From Ahaetulla prasina (lineage: Eukaryota > Chordata > Lepidosauria > Squamata > Colubridae): 64,000 bases of DNA. Every line of letters starts with the position of its first letter. Position 1 is the first letter of the stretch. Below the pieces are notes generated by a model, which saw only the letters and a list, made by a program, of their open reading frames with translations, had not been told where the DNA came from and did not search any database. The translations under genes and the position numbers were made by a program. The stretch covers positions 56,121,409 through 56,185,408 of the forward strand of contig NC_080546.1 of NCBI RefSeq assembly GCF_028640845.1, written 5' to 3'. Below are positions 11,411 to 22,685 of this stretch, piece by piece.

Positions 11411-12472
11411 TTGTATAAATTACTAGACAGCATAACTAAAGAGCACTGCTACTCTTAGACTGCACTGAACATTTCAAAATTATTTTCAGAATATTTTGAT
11501 TAAGTCTGCAATTTCATACTCATTTTCTAAGTTTGCACAAAGGAGCTGTGAATCCAGTCTCTAAGCAGTTCAGTCATTTTGATGTTCTATCTTAATTATT
11601 GTGGAAACAAACACTTATAATTTCCAAGATAATAGCATCAGAGGCAATTGGCATCCAAATATTATTCAGTGCAGTTAGAAAATGAAGAATTTTAGTTTTA
11701 TATGGCTATGGATTGATCATATACTGTAAAAAGATATAGAGGCATCATTTTTATAAAACGTGCACCAGTTTAGTTTAGGGAATATTTAACCTTTAAGACA
11801 AATCATTTTTCATCTCCCCAAAGGAATTCAATGCATTATTTTTTGCCATGTTAGATTTTCTTTTCTTTTTTAGTTTTTTCTTCTCAGGCCAGGCTCACTG
11901 GGAGAGAAGAATGGGGAACATGATTGCATGACAGCAGTCTGAGAAAACAATATAAAGAACACCAAGCTTCAGTACAGAGTAAATTTTTTGCTGTAAATGA
12001 GTGTGAAATTGGACTTCCAGCAAAGAAGTACAACCAGTCACATTGAAAAGGTGAGATTTCTTTTGTGAGTTGGGCTATTGTTGTTGGAAAACCTATATGT
12101 CTTAATCTACTTTCATAAAATGGGAAAGCTAAAATTTAAATTCGGAAAGAGTTCATTTTCTTTTCTTATTGTATTCTCTTCAGCATTGCCTTCTTTGTGT
12201 GGTTAAAAAAATCCCCAAAATATATAAACAGACACATCAGAGACATTAAAATTTGGCTAAGACAAGAACCATCATTCACATGCAGCTCTGAGACTCATGT
12301 ACAGCCCTGGGAATCATGCAATTAATTAAAATTGGCTGATTTATTTTGTACTATTTCCCAATTAAAAATGAAAATATACACTCAAAATCTTCTTTAAAAT
12401 TTCAAGTGGAAGCAGAATCCAACTTAGCTGAGAGACAAGACTCATTAATTCAGCTGAATTCTTGGATGATTA
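11411..12472. other. AT-rich DNA containing one exon-like segment
   Basis: Apart from the exon-like interval at 11888-12050, annotated separately, I see no gene or repeat family here. Confidence 0.4.
11888..12050 (+). ncRNA. Candidate non-coding exon (splice-site pattern only)
   Basis: A long pyrimidine tract runs directly into TTTTTTCTTCTCAG (AG at 11886-11887), a strong splice acceptor. At 12051 AAAAG is followed by GTGAGA, a good donor. The 163-bp interval between them has stops in all three plus frames, so it could only be a UTR or long non-coding RNA exon. This is inference from two motifs, which also occur by chance. No partner exon was identified. Confidence 0.2.
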
Positions 12473-12590
12473 CAGTGGGGAGAAAGAGACTGGCCCAAGA
12501 TCACCCAGCTGGCTTTTATGGCTTAGGAAGGACTACAACTTATATCTCTTGTTCTCTAGTCTGATGCATTAATCATCAGACTAAACTGAT
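12473..12590 (+). mobile_element. Squamate SINE fragment (Sauria type)
   Basis: The phrase GGCCCAAGATCACCCAGCTG followed by a degenerate 'ggactacaact...ctctagtctgatgcattaatca' region matches the 3' half of the SINEs at 37905-38145 and 42110-42312. The head is missing. The family resembles the Sauria/Squam-type SINEs of lizards and snakes, and that name is from memory. Confidence 0.6.
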
Positions 12591-12854
12591 ACTCAGCAAC
12601 AGTTAAATTGTTATTTTTGGTTCTGGACTTTTGCTGATACCAGGACTGAAATGACAATGTTTGATGTATTGTTTATAGATAAGAGATGGGATTTGGGAAG
12701 AAGAGATCAGTCATTGTATTTTAAGATGTGATAAGTTTTTGAAATTGTTTATACTTGTGATGAAAGTTGGTAGTCATTCCTTTATATGTATATTTCTTTT
12801 ACTAAATTCATACTTTTCTTTATATTCTATTTTTATTTTTAATTAATCAATCAA

Positions 12855-14131
12855 TCAGAATAGAGCAGGAAGGGACTTTGGAGGTCTTCTAGTCCAAACT
12901 CCTGTTCCAGCAGGAGACCCCATACCATTTCACATAGGTGGCTGTCCAGTCCTTTCTTAAAAACCTCCAGTGATAAAGCACCTACAATTTCTGAAAGTGA
13001 AGTGTTCCACTGGTTAATTGTCTTCACTGTTAGAAATAAGTTGACCACCTCATTTTTGTGGCAGCCCCTCAAAATATTGTAACACTATCATGTCATCCCT
13101 AGTCCTTCTCTTCTCTAGACTATCCATAGCCAATTTCTGCAACCATTCTTCATACGTTTTTGTCTCCAGACCCTTAATTATTTTAATTGCTCTTTGTCTC
13201 GACATCTCTTTTGTAATGTATTGACCAAAACTAGATGCAGTATTCCAGATGTGGTCTTACCAAAGTTTATAAAGTGGTACTATTACTTCACATGATTCTA
13301 ATTCTGTGCCTCTATTTGTTCAACCAAGGATTATATTAGCTTTTATTTGGCTGCCATCTCATACTGCTGGTTCACATTTATGTGATTGTCTCCACTAGGA
13401 CTCCAAGATTCCTCTCTCAATTAATGTTTTTGAGATAGGTTTTGCTTAATCAGTACTTGTATCTTTGCTTTTTCCTGCCTAAGTCTAAAACCTTGCTTTT
13501 CACCACATTAAGTTTCATGTTGGATAGGGCCCATTGTTCAAGTCTGTCAAGATCTTTTTGGATCCTGTGCTTGTCTTCTAGGGTGCTGGCTATTCCTATC
13601 ATCTGCAAATTTTAAGATTTCCTCTTTTATTCCCTCATCTAAGTTATTTATGAAGATATTGAAGAGTACTGGGCCTAAGATAGAACCTTGTGGTACCCCA
13701 CCGCTTCCTTCCTTCCATACAGATGTAGTACTTTTAAAGGACTATCATTGAGTACAGTTTGTCAGACAGTTACAAATCCATCTGGTGGTGATGTTGTCTA
13801 TCCCACATTTTCTAGTTTACCAAGAAATAGGTTGTGGTCTACTTTGCTGAATGCCTTGCTGAAGTCTAAGTATACTATGCTCACAGCATAGGTATACTAA
13901 TTTAGTCACTCTGTCAAAGAATGAAATAAGATTGGTTTGGTATGATCTGTTTTTAACAAATCCATGCTGGCTACTAGTTATAACTTTATTTGTTTGTAGA
14001 GGTTCACAGGTCTGTTTTTTTATTATTTTTTCCAGTATCTTCTCAGGTATTGATGTTAGGCTGATTGGTCTATACTTTCCTGGATCTATATTTTTTTTTC
14101 TTTTTTGAAGAAGGGAACCACATAGGACCAT
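12855..14131 (-). mobile_element. CR1 LINE, 5'-truncated, minus strand
   Basis: On the minus strand this gives the RT fingers/palm region (13817-14131), then the C-terminal part and the CR1 3' end at about 12855 (AGGGACTTTGGAGGTCTTCTAG read on plus). It aligns along its length with the copies at 1262-1950, 28385-29425 and 53300-54494. Frameshifts break the ORF. Its upstream end touches the minisatellite-bearing hAT element at 14135. Confidence 0.85.
13817..14131 (-). pseudogene. CR1 reverse-transcriptase N-terminal remnant
   Basis: A 104-codon frame contains KYRPISLTSIPEKILEKI and SSQHGFVKNRS, which are CR1 RT motifs from the fingers domain, and then LISFFDRVTKLV. It ends in garbled sequence where a frameshift loses the [11 protein letters not shown] motif. 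Upstream the reading frame runs into the repeat at 14135-14517. No active site is present. Confidence 0.8.
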
Positions 14132-14134
14132 TTT

Positions 14135-14517
14135 GGGCCTGAAAATGGCCCAAAAACCAGCCTGGAAACAGCCCTGAAAATGGCCCAGAAAATGGCTTGA
14201 AAACAGCCTGAAAAATGGCCCTGAAAATAGCCCAGAAAATGGCCTGACAAATGGCCTAGAAATGGCTTGGAAAATGGCCCAAAAATGGCCTGAAAACAGC
14301 CCAGAAAAAGGCCCAAGAATGGCTCAGAAAATGGCCCCCAAAATAGCCTGTTTTTTGGCCATTTTTTGCTGTTTTTCAGACTGTTTTCAGGCCATTTTCC
14401 AGTGCTCTGGTGCCCACAAAGATCAGCTGGCCTGCATGCATGTGCATGGCAGAAACCAGAAGAGCATCTGGTGAAAGCACACGTGCCCACAGAGAAGGCT
14501 CTGTGCCATCACTGGTC
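14135..14517. mobile_element. hAT-type element with internal minisatellite
   Basis: From 14135 to about 14400 a degenerate unit of the form GGCCTGAAAATGGCCC, 12-20 bp long, is repeated many times. The last part (14480-14517) reads CACGTGCCCACAGAGAAGG and then a 'gctctgtgccatcactg' end, which is the 3' subterminal part of the hAT family also seen at 7656. The long frames on both strands (14086-14490, 14262-14474) come from the repeat and are not genes. No TSD could be defined. Confidence 0.5.
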
Positions 14518-14935
14518 TAGGGTATCTGAGTAGCTGTATCATCCCAATTGGATTAGCCATCCACCTTGCACCAGGAAAAGAGGCCTGCTATAGAGCCCAT
14601 CTGCTAAGGAATTTTGGAAGGTAGGATCAAGGAGAAGAGCCTTTTCTGCTGTGGCCCCAATCCTGTGAAATACTCTACCACCACAGGTAAGAACTGTTGC
14701 CACTCTTTTGGACTTCTGGAAGGTATTAAACTTGGTTTGGCTGGTTGGCTTAGGTTCACAAGGGCACGCTAGAAGTAATCGATGAGAGAAGAAGACCTTA
14801 TTCTCATCTCCTTGGTTCTGGTTTTTTGCATACTTTTAAATTTTTAATTGCTTTTCTATTTATCTTTTTTACGCTCTACAAGCTACCCAGAGCCTATTGT
14901 GGAGATGGGCAGCATATTAATTAAATAAATAAATC
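14518..14935 (+). mobile_element. L2-type LINE 3' end
   Basis: This reads as the C-terminus of an L2 ORF2: degraded GEEPFLLWPQS and a TLPP-like stretch, equivalent to GRAFSVGAPTLWNELPP in the copies at 24-25 kb and 49-50 kb. The 3' UTR and an 'acccagagcc...gagatgggcagc' hairpin follow, then (AAAT)n at about 14918-14933. It is 5'-truncated and old. Confidence 0.65.
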
Positions 14936-17900
14936 TTCATGCAACCATTTTCTCTTTAACTGGATTATTTTCACACCATATTCTTCATCAAAAGAAAGTT
15001 ATAATTTAAATGCCAAAATGTTTTATTAATCTGTACCAAAACAATTAGCCGTTACTGGAATGCCATTCACTTTAACATTTATTTTTGAATACAGATTCAT
15101 TTTCAATATTGGTCTGAAATAATTAAAATATTTAACTCTGCAAATTTTTCTAGAAATATTTAGTCCAAAATACTTTAAACAAAGTTAATAGATAAAAGTG
15201 CAAATTTAGAGTTTTATTTTAAAATATTTAACATTAGATCATTAGATGCTAGGCTTATTTCAATTAATTGAGTAATCTAAAAACTTAGCAAACCATTGTA
15301 CTGTATCTATAAAACTAGTAATCAACATTAGTAATCATTAATAAGAAATAAAGTATCAGAATATATGAAAAAAAATTGTTTGGTACCAACCTCCTTAAAA
15401 ACTAATATATCTTTTAATTCTTGGATCAAAAAGGTCAAAGATTCCAAAGCCAATCAAAAATCTTGTACAGATAAAGAAATACTTCCATTTGTAATAACCT
15501 CAAATACAATACTGTATTAGAATACCAAATATTAATCCAGTGAAAATTTAATATCCTTAGATTGGTTACTGAACACAAGTTTCTGTCTCAGCAAAACACA
15601 AACAAAATAGAGAGATGCCTATTATTTTTCAGAGAAAACTACATAGAGTTTTCTGGTATCTAAGATTTAGCGCATGTATCATTTAATATCTTTTTATATT
15701 GGGGGGGGGATGAAACTTTTTAAAAACTGCAATATTCAATTTGAAATTAAAGAGTAGTTACTAGGGCACTATATGCTTTGCACTCTAAATTGAAATAAAT
15801 GAATTCCATGATCCATAGAATCACAATAGACATGTGCAGTATGTATAATTAAATTGTATTTGCATATATGCTTCCACACATATGTTTGCACATTTGCTTT
15901 CTGCGATTTATTCAGTATATCCAAGGTACTTATTATCATGATAGCTGTAATTGCTAGAAACTTGCTTTAGTTAATGAGGACAAGCTTTTGCAGAATGCTG
16001 AAATCTATGGGCCACATAATCTGATGTGATCGTGAGATACAATCAATTTTGGAAGGGCAAATCAATCAAGTTTGATTATGTTCTTTCTTATTTCTATTTT
16101 TTTTCTAATCCAGATTCTGCATAATGTTTATATACATTTTTCATAATACATATTTCTTTGCAAGTTTTTTTCCACAGAAAATAACAGTTGGATGTATTTT
16201 CCTTTACATATGTATTTTATGTACATAATTTCAGATTCAAACTGTACTGTAAAATTAAGATAAATGCAGATATAAGAATATGTAAATAAACTAGCTTCTG
16301 TACAGATTTAGCAGTTCAGATTAGATATATTTAACTGCCAGTGGAAACTGAATTTCTCTGTCATCTCAGAAAAAAATCTGAAAATATTAAGATGCTGCTT
16401 TCAAAACCCTATTAAGGCTTTGTGTTCTCTTCTACTTAATTGTTATGCAGTAAGGAATATCACTGTCAAGGGACAGCAGGCTCTCTATTTAATTGATTAA
16501 AGGAAGCAAAAGTAGGTGGTTTTGGTGGGGTGTAGTGTGATGATGGTAATAATTGTATTGGGTTATTTTTCTTGATTTTAGAAAACAGCATTGCTTAGTG
16601 TGCTATTTCAAAAATGACTGTGAGGCAATCTCTATAAATTATTGCTTGAAGCACATCTGAATAGAAAAGTGGAAATTTTAAAGGGAAAGAGTGGCCCAGT
16701 GACTGTGAAAACATATTGGAAGCAAGCCTCTACAATAATTGAGAGGTTTCTTTGGAGAACTCTTTCTACAGTGTTCTATTTTTGGAGTGCCCTCCAGTTG
16801 ATATCTACAGACCAAAAGAACCATCCAGTTTTAAACTGAAACTGCCAAAGGAATTAAAATAACTAATGGAACACATTTCATAGTGTTCTATGCAACACAG
16901 GAGGGAATACAGACTTGGTTTTTGTTACAAGTAGGCCAAAGACAATTTTGACCTGATCTATTCACTAATAAATGCCATTTTAAAATTTACTATTGTTATT
17001 ATAAGGACTTGTTTTATACTCTGAAGTTCTAATGTAAAGTTTGAAATCCAAATAAAACAAGTTGCTGCATGCTGGCCTCAAACTCCTTGATTACAAAAGC
17101 AAATATGAAATAACTTAATAATACTAGTTCTTCAAAATTTGAGTTATTCTCCATTAAACAGAAGGAATGATTAATTATTCTTTGATAGTTGCATCTGTTT
17201 TTCTAGGTGCATTCACATCCACCAAGGCTGCAAATTTGTATCAAAATTACTAAATACTCATACCAACTAATGGATCAAAGCTAGCATTGACTGATGAGGA
17301 AAAATATCTTGGATTAATGGTAACCGGTTTGATGAAAGAGTTGACATCATATGCAGAAGCTGTAAAAAAAAGGCCAACAGCATCTTTGAGATAGTAGAAA
17401 ACAATATTGAAAATAAAGATGCCACTATCATAATACTTATATAAAAATCAAGGGTCAATCATATCTAGAATATTTTTTGCAGATCTTGTCACTAAACCAC
17501 AAAAATGATGATCTAGAGATGTTCACAGGAGAGCAGCTAAGATGATCAACAGTGTCCCTATGAGGACAGGTTCTAACATTTTGGGATTTTTAGTCTAGAG
17601 AGGTGATGAATGTTAAAGAAACAGTAATCAAGTTGTTTTCATTAATTGAAGCAGTATAGGCAACAACAAAATAAACAAGCAAACAAATAAACAATATACT
17701 ATAAAAGGAATTTTTAAAAAGTTCAGTAGAACCATTGCTACCCTGAAGAAATTGTTGGAAAAGCTAATTTATCTCTGAGGATTGTGCCTAACTCTTGGGT
17801 CATATACATAGATTTTTGAACCTGATGATGAGCATACTCATGTACATACAACATTTGTTAGCTATCTCATGTAGGTAACTGTCTCAATGTACTAGATGCA

Positions 17901-18820
17901 AGGAGATGATTGGAGGATGCTAAAGCTAAGGTCAGAAGCATCTGCATGATAAAGGTGAAAAAAAGTTAAGATAGTTGTTTTGACATGGAGTTAAGCCACA
18001 CCACTTTTTAAAGTGTGTTGCATGAAAAAAAGTGATATGGTTTTGATAGAACAGTAGGTAAAACATTTTCGGAAGTTCTGAAAAAATAACTAGAACATAC
18101 TTTCTATCTCTATCACTTATATCTGTGTCATCTATCATCTATCTGTGTCATCTATCATCTATCATTTTATAGATATGAAGTAACTAACAAATCCAGTAGG
18201 TCCTATATCAAACATGGTTGAAGTAGCACCTATTAGATTTGACAATATGTATTCCAATGATTACAATCCTATTACACATGAGAAAATTAGTTTTCTTGCC
18301 TAGAATTATATATTACTTCAGTAGAGGTTATATATAAATAATATGGCCCAGAAGAGTGATTCATTATGGTCAGTATTTGCTATTATCATCAACTCAGTCA
18401 ATAAAAAACCAATTATAGTTTAGAATAGACCATGGAGGCAGAGACATCCTGGTAGGTGGTATAAAGGAATAACAGTCTTTGATTTAAATGCATCAGTGAC
18501 TGTCATTAACACCCTGTCACTCAGGCAAGGAATTATGCAGAGTGCCCGTGGCAAGATCATTTCCAGTAATTTGAACAACAAATTAACTGTATCTTTTATT
18601 TATAGCACTATCATCAGCTACATTTTAATTCTCTATCCACAAACATACACACACACACATACAAACACCTACACCTACAGGGAGATGTTCTTCAGTTTAT
18701 GAAATACTTTTGCTGTCTTTTAATAGAAAATTTAAATTAAAATTAGTGTTTATTTTTTTAAAATATTGTTAATATTTTAATTATTACAGTTTGTTGCATA
18801 GTCAGCCAGATAGTCTGACT
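14936..18820. other. Long AT-rich stretch without recognised genes
   Basis: I find no coding frame with domain evidence and no clear mobile element over nearly 4 kb. Short frames (16642-16839, 17267-17458, 17932-18138) look random. A 20-22-bp unit containing ATCTGTGTCATCTATC is repeated about 18118-18165. The region could hold unique intronic or intergenic sequence, possibly with regulatory sites that I cannot identify from one genome. Confidence 0.5.
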
Positions 18821-19345
18821 GGATTTGGCATTTTTAATCCACATATTGAGTCCTTCCCAAGGACCTGGAATAAGCAAGGGTAGATTTGGCTATGGTTTGG
18901 GTATGATTTTCCCAGTTGCAATGTATGGCTGTGAAAGTTGGATCATAAGGAAGTCTGAGTGCCAAAGAATTGAGGCCTTTGAACTCTGGTGCTGGAGAAG
19001 ACTCCTGTGAGTCCCTTGGACTGCAAGGAGATCAAACTAGTTAGTCCTAGAGGAAATCAACCCTGACTGCTCTTTAAAAGGCCAGATTCTGAAGATGAAA
19101 CTCAAATCCTTTGGCCACCTAATGAGAAGGAAGGACTCACTGGAAAAGAGCCTAATGCTGGGAAAGATTGAGGCCAAAAGAAGAAAGGGATGACAGAGAT
19201 CGAGGTGGATGGATGGATAGAGTCACTAAAGCAATTGATATGAGCTTAAATGGACTTCGGGGGGATGGTAGAAGACAGAAAGGCCTGGAGGAACATTGTC
19301 CATGGGGTCGCAATGGGTTGGACATGACTTTGCAATAACAACAAT
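18821..19345 (+). mobile_element. Bov-B (RTE-BovB) LINE 3' end
   Basis: A degraded frame (18825-19010) contains MYGCESW and ELWCWRRLL, which are C-terminal Bov-B RT motifs. Downstream the DNA continues with the Bov-B 3' part: GAGTCCCTTGGACTGCAAGG, then a 'gctgggaaagattga' block and CCATGGGGTCGCAATGGG near the end. Bov-B is an RTE LINE known to have moved horizontally between squamates and ruminants. The copy is 5'-truncated with many substitutions, and an (AAC/AAT)-rich tail ends it. Confidence 0.85.
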
Positions 19346-21017
19346 AACAAGATGTTTGATGGTGTTAAAGGTATGCAGAATGTAAGCTATTCTGACTAAA
19401 ACTGCCATTTACAATTAACTGATGGTGATTTTTTTCACTGCCAATGGTGTTTAAATGGTGCCTTATTATTATTAAATGTATATGCCATCTGCCTCCCAAT
19501 GACTGTGCATGTTTACAAATACAAACTTAAAAAAAATAAAAATAAAATCTACAATGATAGACAAAAATAAAGACCAAAGATAAGAAAGTTAACAAAAATA
19601 TGGATAGGAATGAAAAGAAATACATCCACTAATCCAAAGTGGGGCTTAAGTTTCCCTTGCCAAAGAAACAAAATGTGCATTTTAACTGTATTTCTCTTAA
19701 AAATATATGGAACACATTTAACTGAAATTTATATTTGTTCAGAACACAACACATACAGACATATATCACTTGTGCTTTTACTTTTTAAAAAAATGCAATA
19801 TCAAGTGGCAATCTCTTAAGTTGTATCCAGTGTTGTTACTGGATTGATTGTATTAAAGGGGAAAGACAAGATTACCTTAGCAACAATAATGACACAAAAA
19901 CAACCCTTGTGCTGATTACACAGCTTCAGTCTCGAATGTGTTCCAATAAGTTTGAAAATGTTTTCCTGTCTTACCACTAGAAGCTATTCATGTGGTCAGT
20001 ATTTTAAAGTTTACAGCAGAGTTCATCATCAACATGCCTCAAAAAATTTCAAGTCAAAAAGTACATTCACAAATGAATATGACACAGTTATAGTAATATC
20101 CGTCGGTTTGGCAGAAAGAAAAGAAAACCACAATATAAAAACTTCATGTTGATATAGGAGACTGGATTAAGTCAGTCCTGTAAAAAAATGTCTTACATTA
20201 TTTTTAGAAGATGCCCAGACTTTAGCTGCACTAAATCTTCAGGAGTGCAAAATTTTAAAATATTGTTAAATACTTTGTACACTCTTTATGTCCTGAATTT
20301 TTTTTTCCATAGGAAAGCTCTTTTCAGCTGTTCAGTGTGAAAGATGTTAAAGTGGATACAGAATGAGCCAGGCATGCCACTCACAGTTGTCTTCTGGGGG
20401 TAAAGGGGCAAAGTGATAAAATGTGTGGTGATGTTATGACCCCATATCTTAGATTTATAGATATTGGGACACAAAAATGTAAGGGTGGTTGCATCATTAT
20501 GTCACCATGCACATGTCATTATTTTAATTTAATGACAGCTTCCTGTAATGCAACCCAGAGCTATTCTTGCTATTCTGCATACATACAGTGGAGTCGATAC
20601 TTGTATTCACCTGAGTATAAGTACTGTCATTGACGTGATCCAGGGAAATAAAATGCAAGATTTCAGATTACAAAGACAGCTCTACTTATATTCAGGCCAA
20701 TAACAGGATAGCTACTTCCAGACCTATATCCAAATGTAGCCTTTCCCATGTGTTCCAAAGTACCATTTGCATATTGAATACCAAAGCACATTGCAAGTCC
20801 TGGTGTCTATGCATCTTTTAAAGATCATATGAGAAAATTTTGGTTAGCAGTTTTTTGTAATATAATTGTACACTTGAAATGTTTATTTGGTTGTTGGATG
20901 AGTAAAGGGGAGTGAAAAAAAGCATGCTTGTTGGTCTGTAGAAAAGACTACATGCATATTGGACACAATAGCATGAGAATGTTGTGACCACTTTTACTAT
21001 ACTAGGGATCTTGGCAA
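19346..21017. other. AT-rich DNA without recognised genes
   Basis: Only short frames without domains are present (19610-19819, 19952-20152, 20286-20474 and others). I see no repeat family and no regulatory signal I would defend. Confidence 0.45.
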
Positions 21018-21112
21018 GTGATAGCTGCTGACTGATCTCAGAAGCTAAGCAAGGCCAGACTTTTATAGCATTTCTATGCAGGACTACCTGGAAATTCCAT
21101 GGCAAGCTTTTA
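21018..21112 (+). mobile_element. 5S rRNA-like fragment, probably 5S-derived SINE
   Basis: The phrase TGATCTCAGAAGCTAAGCAA closely matches the internal promoter region of vertebrate 5S rRNA (consensus TGATCTCGGAAGCTAAGCAG). It is followed by a degraded 'gcaggactacctggaaattcc' resembling the 5S 3' part. The 5S 5' half is not recognisable and there is no terminator at the expected place, so it is not a functional 5S gene. A 5S-derived SINE or 5S pseudogene is likely. Confidence 0.55.
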
Positions 21113-21486
21113 AAAGAAAACTCGAGACAAGCAATTGTGAATCAGGTCTAAAATTCTATCTGGAAAACTACATGGGTTCAGTTACAAGGAATTGAACTTG
21201 AATCAAAGACCTTTTCTGTTTTGGAAGGATTTTAAAATAAATATGCACTGCCAGGTTCTCTGTTGTGAACATTGGCCACCAACAGTTTTTGGAGAACAAC
21301 TCTCACTTCACTTTGCCAGGTTTTTCCCAAGAATATCTAATGCAGCTCTTGTTACAGATCTTTCTCACTGGCGTAGTGGGTATAAACTTACTTGACAAAA
21401 GATCCCCAGTTCATAGGATGCTGTTTTATAAGTTGGGAGAGTATAGCAACAGGAAGTGGTCTACTAGGAAGCCATTATAGCTTTTT
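21113..21486. other. No feature recognised
   Basis: Two overlapping plus frames (21192-21395 and 21265-21480) lack recognisable domains. This may be the tail of the 5S-like SINE or unique sequence. Confidence 0.4.
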
Positions 21487-21574
21487 TTTTTTGTTGTTGT
21501 TTACATTTATACCCCACCCTTCTCCGAAGACTCAGGGCGGCTTACAATGTATAAGGCAATAGTCTCATTCTATT

Positions 21575-21620
<46 letters not shown>

Positions 21621-21786
21621 ACAAAGTCAACTTATTGTCCCCCCAACAATCTGGGTCCTCATTTTACCTACCTTATAAAGGGTGGAAGGCTGAGTCAACC
21701 TTGGGCCGGGCTCGAACCTGCAGTAATTGCAGGTTCTGTGTTCTAATAACAGGCTTCTCTATTGCCTGAGCTATCCCGGCCCAGCT
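21487..21786 (-). mobile_element. tRNA-derived SINE with L2-like tail, minus strand
   Basis: This is the same family as 11149-11410, in reverse: poly-T at 21482-21500, the hairpin tail (CCTTCTCCGAAGACTCAGGG), a body with CAATCTGGGTCCTCATTTTA, then the tRNA-like head with B box and A box (CTGAGCTATCCCGGCCC). A (TA)n expansion at about 21576-21617 sits inside the body, where other copies have AAATATACAAATAG. It is full length. Confidence 0.85.
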
Positions 21787-22685
21787 TTCAGTCCAGGTTG
21801 AATCCCTGGCAAGTTGCCTTTTTTTTTTTTTTTTGCACCAGCAAGGACAGAAGCAGCTTATGAGTGCAATGCAGATATATTCTATGGCCCTGAACTTAAG
21901 CAACCATTCTAGTATATTGATCAGGGAAAGAATGGAAACTTTTAAAATGGCTGAGGCAAGCTGGGAGCATCACAGAAAAGTCCCTGAACAGTTGCAGTCA
22001 ATAACAAGGGCAAGGTTAAGTCTGCAAACAGGAACCACATAAATAGCAAGGCTGGGGAAGGGATGTCAACATAGCAGAAATGTCAATATGATATTGTCTC
22101 GGATTATTGTAAAAAACTGAAATGTCAGCAACAATAATTTTGATGTGTTTTGAGGCAAAAGTGACAAAATACAATATTCTCTTGAGGAAAGTTCTCATAG
22201 CAAAGATTTGCTTCAAAAGAAAACAAACAAAGGTTTCTCAGGAGAAGGAGATTCCTATAGCAAAGCCCTCTTTAGAATGCAAAAATATTTTCTTTTCCCA
22301 GGCACAAAGGCTAAAAAAAGAATCAATGTTTGGAAAAGACCAACCCATGAAAGAGCATCCAAGTAGCAGTTCACTGCCAAGTTCAAGCTTACTTTGGGCA
22401 AAAAAACTTCATTAGGCTGACCTCTCAGTTCTTTGCTTGTAAACTGAATATGGATAGGGAATTGACCATCAAGGATGCAATATGTATTAACAATTGAATG
22501 GCTGACAATAATTGTGTCCTTAAGTATTAAACAATTGTCTAACTGCAAACAATAAAACTGCATTGTTATACTTTTTGTGGATCTCATATATAGTTTGCCC
22601 AATCAATCTTTATGAATCCCACAATGCAGGCCTCGTTGTTTGGGCAGTAGATTTTACTAATTTACTAATAGCTTCCTAACAAACA
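21787..22685. other. No gene recognised
   Basis: A poly-T run at about 21818-21834 precedes ordinary AT-rich DNA. The frames 22122-22415 (plus) and 22255-22602 (minus) overlap each other and show no domain. Confidence 0.45.

Noticed and set aside
21018..21112. Functional 5S rRNA gene
   Set aside because: Only the internal promoter block is well conserved. The 5' half and the terminator are missing.
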